Shown: positions 34,124 to 42,917 of the stretch, one piece after another
Numbering within the stretch: the first letter of the stretch is position 1
Layout of the letters: every line of letters begins with the position of its first letter
Assembly: GCF_002002725.1 (NCBI RefSeq)
Contig: NZ_MUNW01000056.1
Span: 1-56,339, forward strand
Origin: Sinorhizobium sp. A49
GTDB taxonomy: Bacteria; Pseudomonadota; Alphaproteobacteria; Rhizobiales; Rhizobiaceae
Direction: 5' to 3'
Length of the DNA stretch: 56,339 nt
Notes under the pieces: generated by a model
The model's input: only the letters and a program-made list of their open reading frames with translations
The model's database searches: none
Told to the model about the DNA's origin: nothing
Made by a program: the position numbers and the translations under genes

Positions 34124-35833
34124 TCAGATGCCGACCCGTTCCCTCAACTCCGGATTTAGCTCAGCGCGAAGCGTGGTAATGATCCGCCCTGCTTCTTCCT
34201 GTGTGAGACCACACAGCAGAAGCGATTGGTCGGCGAGCGCAAGACCGGCCGCAAGATTTTCAGGGAAGACAACGTTCGCACCGGCTTTGACAAGAGCCGT
34301 GATATCGTGATCATCGGCCGTACTGACGACACAGGGGATTGCCACCTGCTGCTCGCTCACAAACTTCAGGATCCGTTCGACGGCGGAGTGCCTATCGAAA
34401 GTGATGACGACCAGCCTGGCTTTCGCGAGGCCTGCGGCGGACAATATCCGGCGATGCGCGGCATCGCCGAGGACGATAATGTGGCCTTGTCGTTGGGCTT
34501 CCTTGAAACGCGCAAGATCGGACTCAATGGCGATGTGCGGTATCTTCGCCTCCTCAAACGCGGTCGCAACGAGGCGGCCGACACGTCCGCATCCACACAG
34601 CACAACATGTCGGTCGAGCGACTCGCTTGTTGTGCTGATAGCAGTCTCGGTTGCGGCCACACGGGCGCGCCGATCGCCGACAAGATGTTCGACAAGCGCC
34701 GCGCTGTGCTGAATCAGAACTGGGGCCAGGCCCATGGTGAGCGCAAGGGCAATCAGGACCGGTTGACCGACCTCGGAGGGCAGCAGGCCGCTGTTCATGG
34801 CCAGGGTCAACAATAGCAGGCCGAATTCTCCGCCGTGGGCAAGTATGACTGCGACGCGGAGAGCGATCGCGGCGGGCCTGCGCAACATAAGCCCGACAAA
34901 GAAGGTAATGAGCGCCTTGCCGAACAGAAAGACCGCACACCAAGCGAGGATCGCGTAGGGAAACACCACGATCAGTCGGAGATCTATCTGCATGCCTACG
35001 GTGACGAAGAACAGACCGACGAGCACGTCGCGGAACGGGCGTAAATCGTCCTCGACTCGGTGTTGAAAGTCGCTCCCGCCGATTACCATGCCGGCTATGA
35101 AGGCGCCGATCGGCAAAGCCAGACCAGCGAGATGGGCGAGATAAGCGGCCCCGAGAGCGACGAAAAGCGCCGCCAGGAGAAACAATTCGTTCGAGCGGGA
35201 CTTGGAAGCACCGGCAAGAACAGTGCGGACGAGCGGGCGGGCGATAATGGAAACTGCGACGAGTGCGACCGCCGCTAGGCCGAGACGCCCCACGAGATCG
35301 AATGGGTTGACAGATGCCTGCCTCGACCAACTGTCTACGGCGACGAGAAGGGGGATGGTCGCGATATCCTGAAATAGCAGGATACCGAGGGCAAAGCGCC
35401 CATGCTGGCTCGAGATCTCTCCCTGCTCGGCGAGTTGCTTCATGGCAACGGCCGTCGATGACATCGCCACAGCACCACCAAGCAGAATGGCGATGCGGGG
35501 ATCGAGCCCGAACGACCAGAGCGCGGCGGCGATCGTTGCAAGTGTCCCTCCTACCTGCAGGCCGCCTGCCAAGAGGACGGCGGTGCGCGCTGCCAGCAGG
35601 GTGGGCAGCGAGAACTCCAGCCCGACCATGAACATCAGGAAGATCAGGCCGAGTTCGGCGAGGAAGAGCGTATCGTCACCGAGTGCCAGGAGATTGAGAC
35701 CATAGGGACCAATCGCAAGACCGGCCAGGAGATAGCCCATGGCGGCAGGCATTCGCAGCGCGGCGAAGAGGCCCACGGCAACGGCCGAGACCATGATCAT
35801 CGACAGACTTTCAGTCAGCAGGTGTTCGGTCAT
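34124..35833 (-). CDS. Kef-type cation/proton antiporter with RCK (TrkA-N) domain
   Basis: A 569-residue membrane protein from ATG 35833; the frame is open further upstream but without a better start. About 12 hydrophobic segments form the CPA2 exchanger (PF00999): MPAAMGYLLAGLAIGPYGLN, LAELGLIFLMFMVGLEFSLP, GGAVAMSSTAVAMKQL and GILLFQDIATIPLLVAV, the last with the ion-site QD. From about residue 425 a Rossmann RCK domain reads HVVLCGCGRVGRLVATAFEE and IAIESDLARFKEAQ, then LGDAAHRRIL, DRHSAVERIL. It probably exchanges K+ or Na+ for protons and is gated by nucleotide or thiol adducts. KefB/KefC are glutathione-gated; a GST gene next door is suggestive only. Confidence 0.92.
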   Translation of the reverse strand: MTEHLLTESLSMIMVSAVAVGLFAALRMPAAMGYLLAGLAIGPYGLNLLALGDDTLFLAELGLIFLMFMVGLEFSLPTLLAARTAVLLAGGLQVGGTLATIAAALWSFGLDPRIAILLGGAVAMSSTAVAMKQLAEQGEISSQHGRFALGILLFQDIATIPLLVAVDSWSRQASVNPFDLVGRLGLAAVALVAVSIIARPLVRTVLAGASKSRSNELFLLAALFVALGAAYLAHLAGLALPIGAFIAGMVIGGSDFQHRVEDDLRPFRDVLVGLFFVTVGMQIDLRLIVVFPYAILAWCAVFLFGKALITFFVGLMLRRPAAIALRVAVILAHGGEFGLLLLTLAMNSGLLPSEVGQPVLIALALTMGLAPVLIQHSAALVEHLVGDRRARVAATETAISTTSESLDRHVVLCGCGRVGRLVATAFEEAKIPHIAIESDLARFKEAQRQGHIIVLGDAAHRRILSAAGLAKARLVVITFDRHSAVERILKFVSEQQVAIPCVVSTADDHDITALVKAGANVVFPENLAAGLALADQSLLLCGLTQEEAGRIITTLRAELNPELRERVGI

Positions 35834-35954
35834 CGCATGACTCGGCGGAGCGGACGGGCGGTGACAAACTCTACCACATGAACGCCGGATTGCCTGGTAT
35901 GGCGGAGTAAAACCCAACAATGTGAGGCTTTCCTCCTTTTTGAGGTCTGCCGGG

Positions 35955-36205
35955 GTGATTGTTGTGGAGCGTTATGCAGCGGTTCGCAGTGTCCTTTGGT
36001 TGAAGGTCACAGCCGACGTGACGCGTCTCGGATCTTCCGTTTGAGCCGCGAGACGGTTTCGAAGAATGTCGGTTCTCGCTGCCCCCGAGCGGTGCGCGGA
36101 CGAAGCCGGCGGCTAAGCGGGCATTTGAGCGGCTTTGCGACGAGCATGACTTATCCGGCGGCTACACACAGATCAACAACCGCACCCCGCATCAGATGCG
36201 TGGGG
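35955..36205 (+). mobile_element. IS21-family transposase (IstA) relic
   Basis: Plus-strand pieces in different frames together resemble the start of IstA. GTG 35955 opens VIVVERYAAVRSVL; a frameshift near 35995 leads to VEGHSRRDASRIFRLSRETV and SKNVG; another shift near 36060 gives RFSLPPSGARTKP, then after a deletion AAKRAFERLCDEHDLSGGYT. Real IstA would continue for more than 400 residues; the DDE domain and IstB are absent. It fills the 394 bp between the antiporter and the EAL gene. Confidence 0.75.
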
Positions 36206-36227
36206 AGACATCCCGTGTTCCCGTCCA

Positions 36228-37583
36228 TCAATCGGGAGAAATTCGTAAATCAGATGCGCTGGTGGGCCGGCCGAAAAGGAACCCCTGACCATAGCTACAG
36301 CCAAGCTCTCGTAGTGCGTGGAGTTCTGTCACCGTTTCAACACCCTCGGCGACGACCTGCTTTCCCAGTGCATTTGCCATATCAATAATGGCTTTCACAA
36401 TGGCATGATCGGCGCTCGAGCCGGTCATCGCACGCACGAAGGAACCGTCGATTTTAATCTGGTCATAGGCAAATTCCTTTAGATGCACGAGCGAAGCAAA
36501 GCCAGTACCGAAATCGTCGAAAGCCACGACAAAGCCTGCTGTACGCAGCGCCTCAAGCTGCGTGCCGATATCGCCACCCTGCTCCGAAAGCATGACACCT
36601 TCCGTGACCTCGATCTGGATATGGCAAGGTGACAGTCCTGCTGAGCGGGTTGCGCCAAGGATTTCATCGACAAGGCAAGGGCTGTCGGGCAATGCGATAA
36701 ACTGTGACGACGAAACGTTGATCGCAATGTGCCCGAAATCGACACCGGCCGTCGCCCACGCCTTGGCCTGAGCCACGGCGCACCGCAGAACATGGCTGCC
36801 AATACGTCTGGATAATATCGGCTCGTCGAAAGCCGCGGAAAACGCAGCAGGGCCGATTACCGATCCATCGGGCTTCTTGAGCCTCAGCAGCGCCTCAAAT
36901 CCAATTCGCCTTCCCGTATCGAGCGCCATCTTCGGCTGGTAGTGGAGCACGAAAGAACCATGCGCGAACGCTTCTTCGGCCAGCGCCAGCGCCGCTTTGT
37001 CGGCATTTGCCCGATCCAGCCGACCTGAGTCGATCCGGGACAACAAATAGCGGTCTTCGGATTGCAGGAGACGTTCCACGGCGCACCGCGCCAGTCGATC
37101 CAGTAAGCCACGCACGTCGGCCCCGAGGCGTCGCGGCACCCGATCGAGCACGCAGAGCGAGCCGAGCCGAAGCCCCGGCTCGATCTCCAGCGGCACGCCG
37201 GCATAAAAGCGGATCCCGTCGCTTCCTGCAACGAAAGGGTTGTCGACAAAGCGGACATCGCGAATGGCATCCGGCACGACGAAGGGCCTCGACGATCGGA
37301 TTGTGTAGTCGCAGAAGGCGTCCGCCCTGCAAGAGCCTTCCCCTTCTATTCCCCGTTTGGACTTGAACCATTGGTATTCACCGTCAAGCAACGTGATGAG
37401 GCCGATCGGCGTACCCGCCGCAAGACAGGCGGCATCGACCAGCGCATCAAGCACCGGATCCGGGCCGGACGACACACTGGACAGTTCTCTCAGACGTTTG
37501 AGACGAGCCGCTTCGTCCGGCGGGGGGCCTTCGGGTCCGAACGTTTCCGCGGAAATCACATGACGGTCAACACACTCAGGCAT
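36228..37583 (-). CDS. GAF-EAL protein, cyclic-di-GMP phosphodiesterase
   Basis: A 451-residue cytosolic protein. A GAF domain spans about 25-170 (LDALVDAACLAAGTPIGLIT, CDYTIRSSRPFVVPDAIRDV, YAGVPLEI, LGSLCVLD). The EAL domain spans about 195-445 with all main catalytic motifs: GFEALLRL (Glu230), INVSSSQF, QIEVTEGVML, AFDDFGTGFASL, QIKIDGSFV, KQVVAEGVET and GQGFLFGRP. No GGDEF domain is present, so it should hydrolyse c-di-GMP to pGpG, with the GAF domain sensing a small ligand. ATG 37583 lies 15 bp after the response-regulator gene, so the two are almost certainly cotranscribed. Confidence 0.93.
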   Translation of the reverse strand: MPECVDRHVISAETFGPEGPPPDEAARLKRLRELSSVSSGPDPVLDALVDAACLAAGTPIGLITLLDGEYQWFKSKRGIEGEGSCRADAFCDYTIRSSRPFVVPDAIRDVRFVDNPFVAGSDGIRFYAGVPLEIEPGLRLGSLCVLDRVPRRLGADVRGLLDRLARCAVERLLQSEDRYLLSRIDSGRLDRANADKAALALAEEAFAHGSFVLHYQPKMALDTGRRIGFEALLRLKKPDGSVIGPAAFSAAFDEPILSRRIGSHVLRCAVAQAKAWATAGVDFGHIAINVSSSQFIALPDSPCLVDEILGATRSAGLSPCHIQIEVTEGVMLSEQGGDIGTQLEALRTAGFVVAFDDFGTGFASLVHLKEFAYDQIKIDGSFVRAMTGSSADHAIVKAIIDMANALGKQVVAEGVETVTELHALRELGCSYGQGFLFGRPTSASDLRISPD

Positions 37584-37598
37584 ATGGCTCTTCTGCTC

Positions 37599-38303
37599 TC
37601 ACCGTTGTTGGATTTCGCTCAGGCGATAGCCCACACCGCGGATCGTCTTAATGACCTCACCGCTCGCGGCATCCAGTTCCGCAAGCTTGCCGCGCAGCCT
37701 GTTGATGTAGACGTCGATCGTCTTGTCGCGCGGGTCGTGTTCACGAAAGAGCGCCTGGCGTGCAATGCACGACTTTGAGCAGTCTTCTCCCACACTGTTG
37801 AAAAGGACCTGCAGTATCCTTCCTTCGAGTGCCGTCAGCGGCTGACTGACGCCGTCGAAATCCATCGACAGCCGTCCGATGTCGCAATCGATATTGCCGA
37901 TCTTGAAAGCAACACTCTGCCGCAAAGCCCTGCGGCCCATCCGCGCCTCGTGCAGGCGATGGACGCGGGCGCGCAGTTCCTTGACGCTGAACGGCTTCAT
38001 CACATAGTCGTCCGCACCGACACTGATGGCGTCCGCCCGGCTATCGGCGTCTCCAGCGCCCGAGATCATGATGATAGGGACGTCGGAGCGTGAGCGCGCC
38101 TCGCGAAGCACTTCCAGCCCGCTACCGTCTGTCAGGTTGATATCGATAAGGATGCAGTCATAGGCAGCGAGCTCGTTTGAATGAATGAAGCGGTTCGCTT
38201 GCCTCACGGATGCAAGGCAATCCAGCCTGTCCCGAGAATCCGACCAGTTCAGCCGCAACATATCAACGACATCTCGCTGATCTTCGATGATCATTATGTT
38301 CAT
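37599..38303 (-). CDS. OmpR-family response regulator
   Basis: A 234-residue two-component regulator from ATG 38303. The receiver domain has the acidic pair in IMIIEDQRDVV, phospho-acceptor Asp54 in ILIDINLTDGSG, the Ser of MISGAG and the Lys of VMKPFSVKELRARV. The C-terminal winged helix spans about 135-230: IGNIDCDIGRLSMDFDG, LTALEGRILQVLF, ALFREHDPRDKTIDVYINRL and IKTIRGVGYRL. No histidine kinase gene is adjacent on this strand; the hybrid kinase 0.7 kb away is divergent and not an obvious partner. It precedes and probably controls the GAF-EAL gene. Confidence 0.93.
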   Translation of the reverse strand: MNIMIIEDQRDVVDMLRLNWSDSRDRLDCLASVRQANRFIHSNELAAYDCILIDINLTDGSGLEVLREARSRSDVPIIMISGAGDADSRADAISVGADDYVMKPFSVKELRARVHRLHEARMGRRALRQSVAFKIGNIDCDIGRLSMDFDGVSQPLTALEGRILQVLFNSVGEDCSKSCIARQALFREHDPRDKTIDVYINRLRGKLAELDAASGEVIKTIRGVGYRLSEIQQR

Positions 38304-38404
38304 AATCTCTTCGATTGTTTGGTGGCGTGGCCCAAGCCTCTTTCCTGCGCGCCATAGAGCGGGGATGGTATTGGGCGCAGCATTGGCTGCACATTTTCGC
38401 AAAC

Positions 38405-38827
38405 TTATATGGTTCTCGCGTTGAGACTTTCCAAGGTGGAAAACGGGGAGCTCATGTGTGCCAGCCGGTTGACGAAGTCCGGCCTCAACTGTTTTACAAA
38501 GCAAAGATGCAGGTGCCCCGGATCGCGCTGAACGACGATGCTGCCGACTACGACGTCAAACTTGCCGAAAACAAGGTAAGCGTGATCTGGAATCAGCGAC
38601 TTTCCGATGCGCACGGTCGCCCCACCCTCGCTGATCTCCACAACGAGGCAGCGCACGATCTGCGTCTTGCGCATCCATTTTCCCGTGAAGAGCAGATTAC
38701 AGAAGAGCGTGACGCTTCGGCGGCACCATTGACGGCTGAAGTAGTCGGATTCGACACGGCTCAGATAGGTCGTTCTCTTTGTGGTTTTCACAGGGTGACC
38801 TCGATGCTTGCCGAGGTCCCACCCCAT
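38405..38827 (-). CDS. PilZ-like domain protein
   Basis: A 140-residue protein. Residues about 35-125 resemble a PilZ c-di-GMP-binding beta-barrel: RRSVTLFCNLLFTGKW, IVRCLVVEISEGGATVRIG, AYLVFGKFDVVVGSIVVQRD, LHLCFVKQL. The second motif is ISEGG preceded by Glu, where PilZ normally has D/N-x-S-x2-G, and the first RxxxR motif is not clear. It may bind c-di-GMP weakly or not at all. It lies 101 bp upstream of the response-regulator and EAL genes on the same strand, which supports a link to c-di-GMP. Confidence 0.65.
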   Translation of the reverse strand: MGWDLGKHRGHPVKTTKRTTYLSRVESDYFSRQWCRRSVTLFCNLLFTGKWMRKTQIVRCLVVEISEGGATVRIGKSLIPDHAYLVFGKFDVVVGSIVVQRDPGHLHLCFVKQLRPDFVNRLAHMSSPFSTLESLNARTI

Positions 38828-38995
38828 CGGTAGGGCAGGAACGCGGCAGTTGGATGCATCGATTAAACCGGCGCACCGTTAAGCGACCGCGGCGCCAAAT
38901 TTAAATAAGGTAAAATTAAGCGATCTCTCATGGATTGCGGCATCGCTTGAGACTATCGAGGTTGAAATCAACGGCGGCTGAGGACGACGCAAATC

Positions 38996-41827
38996 ATGCG
39001 ACGGGAAAACGCAAATGCTGGCAAAGGCTTTCGCATCATGGTGACCGGTATCAGGCAATGTGCGACGGATCGGTTTTCCGCTGGAGTGCTGGTCGGCGGC
39101 ATCTCCGCTTTCGTCGTCGCCTGGCTCCCGACAACTGCATGGCTCTGGGTCGTCGGCGCAGCGCTGATGATCGCTTGGCGACTCCGTCAAGATGGGGTCG
39201 TGCCTCGCGACGCTCGCCGACAGTCGCAAGATCTCTATGGAAACCAGGCTCTTATCGAGATCGCCGGCAAGGCCGCGAAGCTCGGCGGATGGGTGGTGCA
39301 CCTGCCCGATCGGAGGATCGAATTGGCGGATGAAACCTGGGCGATCCACGAGAGACCAAGGGGCAGGACAATCGCCTTCGAGGAGGGGATCGGCTATTTT
39401 GCGCCGGAGTGGCGAGATGCGATCACTCGGCATTTCGAAACCTGCGTTGCGACCGGCCTGCCCTACGATATCGAAGTGAAAATCATTGATGGCACCGGCC
39501 GCCGGAAATGGGTTCGCGCAATCGGCGTGGCGATCCGCGACGACATGGGCCACATCTCCCGAATACAGGGCGCCCTCCAGGATATCGATGAGCGCAAGCG
39601 GCTCGAGAATACCGCCAGGGATCTTGAGCGGCGCCTGGCTGAGTCGATGGAGAACATCAGCGATGCGTTTTTCCAGCTCGATGCCGATTGGCGCTTCACC
39701 TACCTCAACCGTCAGGCCGAACGTCTGCTCGCGCGCCAGCGATCGGCGCTTATGGGCCGCCTGATCTGGCAGGAATTCCCGGAGGCCTCCTCGGGGATCA
39801 TCCGGCAGCACTACGAGCGTGCCGTCCGCGAAAGCGAGACAGTCGATTTCGAAGTATTTTACGAGTCCCTGAACGCCTGGTTCTCGGTCATCGCCTATCC
39901 GGGGCCGGGAGGGCTGACCGTCTATTTCCGGGACGTGACGAAACGGCATGTGGCCGATCAGCACTTGCATCTGCTGGAAATGGCGATCTCGCGAATCGAG
40001 GACTTCGTCATGATAACGAAGGCCGCATCGCAGCCCGGGGGCGGGCAAACGATCGTCTACGTCAACGACGCGTTCGTCAGGATCACGGGCTATTCACGGC
40101 CTGACGCGCTCGGCCGATCTCCCGGCTTTCTTCAGGGTCACCGGACCGAACTCGCCACCATGGAAGCGATTGATCGCGCGATCACGCGGTCAAGGGCGAT
40201 CCGGGCCGAACTTCTGAACTACGCCAAGGACGGCCGCGAATACTGGGTGGACATGAGCATCGCACCCATTGTCGGCTCCGATGGACGCGCGAGCCATTTC
40301 GTCGCGACCGGTCGCGACATTACCGACAGAAAGCGAGCAGCGGAACGGCTGACGGAAAGCGAGGAACGCTTCGCAATTGTCGCCATGATGACGACGGACG
40401 CGGTCTGGGACTGGGACATTGCGACCGGCCGTGTGCAATGGAACAGCAACATCAAATCCGTCTTCGGGCATGACGACGTGCCGATCGAGGATGGTTTTCG
40501 GGAATGGGAATCCAAGATCCACCCGGACGACCGCGCACGTGTCGTGTCCACCGTGCTTGCCGCGATTGAAGATGGGGTCGACACGTGGCTGGAAGAGTAC
40601 CGCTTCCGCCGCGGAACGGGGACATATGCCGAGGTTCTCGATCAGGGACACATCATCCGCAATCCCGCAGGCATGGCAACCCGAATGGTCGGCGGTGTCC
40701 GCGATGTCACCGAGACACGGCTGAACGAGGCAAAACGGCTGCAGGCACAGCGGCTTGAAGCCATAGGCCAACTGACGGGCGGTGTCGCCCATGATTTCAA
40801 CAACCTGTTGACGGTCATCATCGGGACAGCGGAGACGCTGGCCGACGAAGTTGCCGATCCGCGACTTTCTGCAATCGCACAGTTGAACCACAAGGCCTCG
40901 CGGCAAGGCGCCGCCCTCACACGCCAGCTACTCACCTTCGCGGGACGCCAACCACTCGAGCCGGCGTCCCTGAACATCAACAGGACCATCCGGGCCATGG
41001 AGGGATTGCTGTCGACGGCTCTTGGCGAAACCGTCATCCTGCACCTCGCACTTGATCCGGCGGCAGGTCACGTCAGAGCGGATGCTGCGCAACTAGAAGC
41101 GTCCATCATGAACCTCTGCATCAACGCACGCGACGCAATGCCGGATGGCGGCACGGTGACAATCTCGACGGCGCGAAGCGATGACGACGCGGTGATCCGA
41201 ATCTTCGACAATGGCTTCGGGATGGATGCGGAGACGCGGGCAAAGGCCTTCGAGCCGTTCTTCACCACGAAGCCCTTCGGCAAGGGCAGCGGGTTAGGTC
41301 TCAGCATGGTTTATGGTTTCGTGCGGCAATCAGGGGGCCGGATCGAAATTGAATCGGAGCCGGGCATGGGAACAACCATTTTCATGTCTTTCCCTCGACT
41401 GGCGTCTACGCAAATACCCGCTGAGCCTATCTCGAACGGAGTGCTGGAGGGTGGCAGTGAGCGCATTCTCGTCGTGGAGGATGATCCAATGGTCCGTGAA
41501 TTCGCCGCGGGCACACTCGTTTCGCTCGGTTATTCTGTCACTTGCGCGGACGACGCAACGGAAGCGTTGCAGATCCTCAAAGCAGATGGCCCGTTCGATT
41601 TGGTTTTCTCAGATGTGGTCATGCCCGGCCCAATTGACGGCGACGCTATGGCGACCAAGATCATGACGCTGTATCCGAAGCTCCCGGTTGTCCTGGCCAC
41701 CGGCTACGCGGATGTCGAACGCATCGGCACCACGTCACGTTTCCGGCCACTTGCAAAACCCTATACGCGACGGCAGCTCGCCGAGGCTTTGCGGCAAGCG
41801 ATTGGCGCTTCGCAGGATAATCGATGA
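38996..41827 (+). CDS. Multi-PAS hybrid sensor histidine kinase with C-terminal receiver
   Basis: A 943-residue hybrid kinase. One or two N-terminal hydrophobic segments (about 25-60: AGVLVGGISAFVVAWLPTTA, LWVVGAALMIAW) tether it. Four PAS-like domains follow: about 83-195, 208-322, 328-440 and 455-585. The third is LOV-like (YVNDAFVRITGY, ALGRSPGFLQGHRTE, NYAKDGREYWVDMSIAPI) but has Pro376 where LOV domains have the flavin-binding Cys. The kinase core has H599 in GGVAHDFNNLL, N-box NLCINARDAMPDGG, DNGFGMD and GKGSGLGLSMVYGF. The receiver (about 823-943) has DD in VVEDDP, Asp873 in LVFSDVVMPG and KPY. No cognate regulator is adjacent. An alternative start is the Met at 39038. Confidence 0.92.
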   Translation: MRRENANAGKGFRIMVTGIRQCATDRFSAGVLVGGISAFVVAWLPTTAWLWVVGAALMIAWRLRQDGVVPRDARRQSQDLYGNQALIEIAGKAAKLGGWVVHLPDRRIELADETWAIHERPRGRTIAFEEGIGYFAPEWRDAITRHFETCVATGLPYDIEVKIIDGTGRRKWVRAIGVAIRDDMGHISRIQGALQDIDERKRLENTARDLERRLAESMENISDAFFQLDADWRFTYLNRQAERLLARQRSALMGRLIWQEFPEASSGIIRQHYERAVRESETVDFEVFYESLNAWFSVIAYPGPGGLTVYFRDVTKRHVADQHLHLLEMAISRIEDFVMITKAASQPGGGQTIVYVNDAFVRITGYSRPDALGRSPGFLQGHRTELATMEAIDRAITRSRAIRAELLNYAKDGREYWVDMSIAPIVGSDGRASHFVATGRDITDRKRAAERLTESEERFAIVAMMTTDAVWDWDIATGRVQWNSNIKSVFGHDDVPIEDGFREWESKIHPDDRARVVSTVLAAIEDGVDTWLEEYRFRRGTGTYAEVLDQGHIIRNPAGMATRMVGGVRDVTETRLNEAKRLQAQRLEAIGQLTGGVAHDFNNLLTVIIGTAETLADEVADPRLSAIAQLNHKASRQGAALTRQLLTFAGRQPLEPASLNINRTIRAMEGLLSTALGETVILHLALDPAAGHVRADAAQLEASIMNLCINARDAMPDGGTVTISTARSDDDAVIRIFDNGFGMDAETRAKAFEPFFTTKPFGKGSGLGLSMVYGFVRQSGGRIEIESEPGMGTTIFMSFPRLASTQIPAEPISNGVLEGGSERILVVEDDPMVREFAAGTLVSLGYSVTCADDATEALQILKADGPFDLVFSDVVMPGPIDGDAMATKIMTLYPKLPVVLATGYADVERIGTTSRFRPLAKPYTRRQLAEALRQAIGASQDNR

Positions 41828-41959
41828 ACTCCCGGGCACAATGTGGCGCGTGCCCGCGATATATGAGGTACTTCGACGCTCGGTCTCGTCGGCCTGCGGC
41901 CGTGAAGGCTGAAACCCTGCCGGGCTTGCAGTTTCTGCGAAAAGACCAATATTTAAGCG

Positions 41960-42826
41960 ATGTCGAATGCTCTGCGCATCGCACGTGGCCGCTTCGGGAG
42001 AGTGGCGCTGCTGGATATGGATCGGCCCCTGGTGCGGCACGCGCACCCGCATTGCCATGTCCTGCTGAAGGTCGAGGGGGCCGATACGCAGTTTTCGGTG
42101 CGCGATCAACTCGTCCCGCTCACCGACGAAAGCGCCGTTCTCATCAACGCCTGGGAACCGCATGCCTATGCGCACGACCAGACGCGTCCGAAGACGGTGA
42201 TCCTCGCGCTCTATATTGAACCGCAATGGCTCGGTCATTTCCGGCCGAACTGGGCGGCGAGCCATGCGCCCGACTTTTTCGCCTCCAATGTGGGCTCGAT
42301 AACCCCCGACATCCGTTCGCGCACGCGCACGCTTGCGGAGGCCATGGTGCAGGAGCCGAACAGCGCCGAAGTCCACGAGGTTCTTCTCGGCGAACTGATG
42401 ATTGCCGTCATCGAGCGTTTCGCCGACTGGCGGGCGGTGCCGAATTCGATCCGCGACCTCGCATCGCGCCCCATGCTCGACTTCCGCATCCGCAAGGCCG
42501 TCGAGCACATGAAGGCGGCACCGGGCGAGATCTCCGATCTCGACCGGCTGGCGATCGACGTCGGCCTCTCGCGGGCGCATTTCTTCCGGCTGTTCGAGAC
42601 GTCGATGGGGGTGACGCCGCGCGTCTTCCTCAACGTGCAGCGGCTCGAACGGGCGGTTACGGCCGTCGCCGACGGCACCGAGAGCTTCGCCGCGATCGGC
42701 GACCAGCTCGGCTTTTCCGTGCCGGCGCATTTTTCACGCTTCTTCCACGATCATGCTGGTTCCTCGCCGAGCATTTTTCGCAGCGTCACCCGGCTCTCGG
42801 CTCAGGAATTTGAGACTCCTCGGTAA
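41960..42826 (+). CDS. AraC-family regulator of the adjacent catabolic operon
   Basis: A 288-residue regulator. The N-terminal cupin-like sensing domain contains RHAHPHCHVLLKVEGAD and AVLINAWEPHAYAHD, with His residues that could bind a ligand or metal. The C-terminal double helix-turn-helix (about 185-280) reads ISDLDRLAIDVGLSRAHFFR, LFETSMGVTPRVFLN and VQRLERAV; then FAAIGDQLGFSVPAHFSRFF. It is in the same direction as, and 91 bp upstream of, the molybdenum hydroxylase operon, so it is probably its activator. ATG 41960 lacks a strong ribosome binding site. Confidence 0.9.
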   Translation: MSNALRIARGRFGRVALLDMDRPLVRHAHPHCHVLLKVEGADTQFSVRDQLVPLTDESAVLINAWEPHAYAHDQTRPKTVILALYIEPQWLGHFRPNWAASHAPDFFASNVGSITPDIRSRTRTLAEAMVQEPNSAEVHEVLLGELMIAVIERFADWRAVPNSIRDLASRPMLDFRIRKAVEHMKAAPGEISDLDRLAIDVGLSRAHFFRLFETSMGVTPRVFLNVQRLERAVTAVADGTESFAAIGDQLGFSVPAHFSRFFHDHAGSSPSIFRSVTRLSAQEFETPR

Positions 42827-42917
42827 GGTCTGATACGCGTCGGTATCGCCCGATCGCGCACCCTTCTCCACTCTTTACTCCACGGCACCCCTTCACCAAC
42901 GGGTGCGGGAGGAGCGA

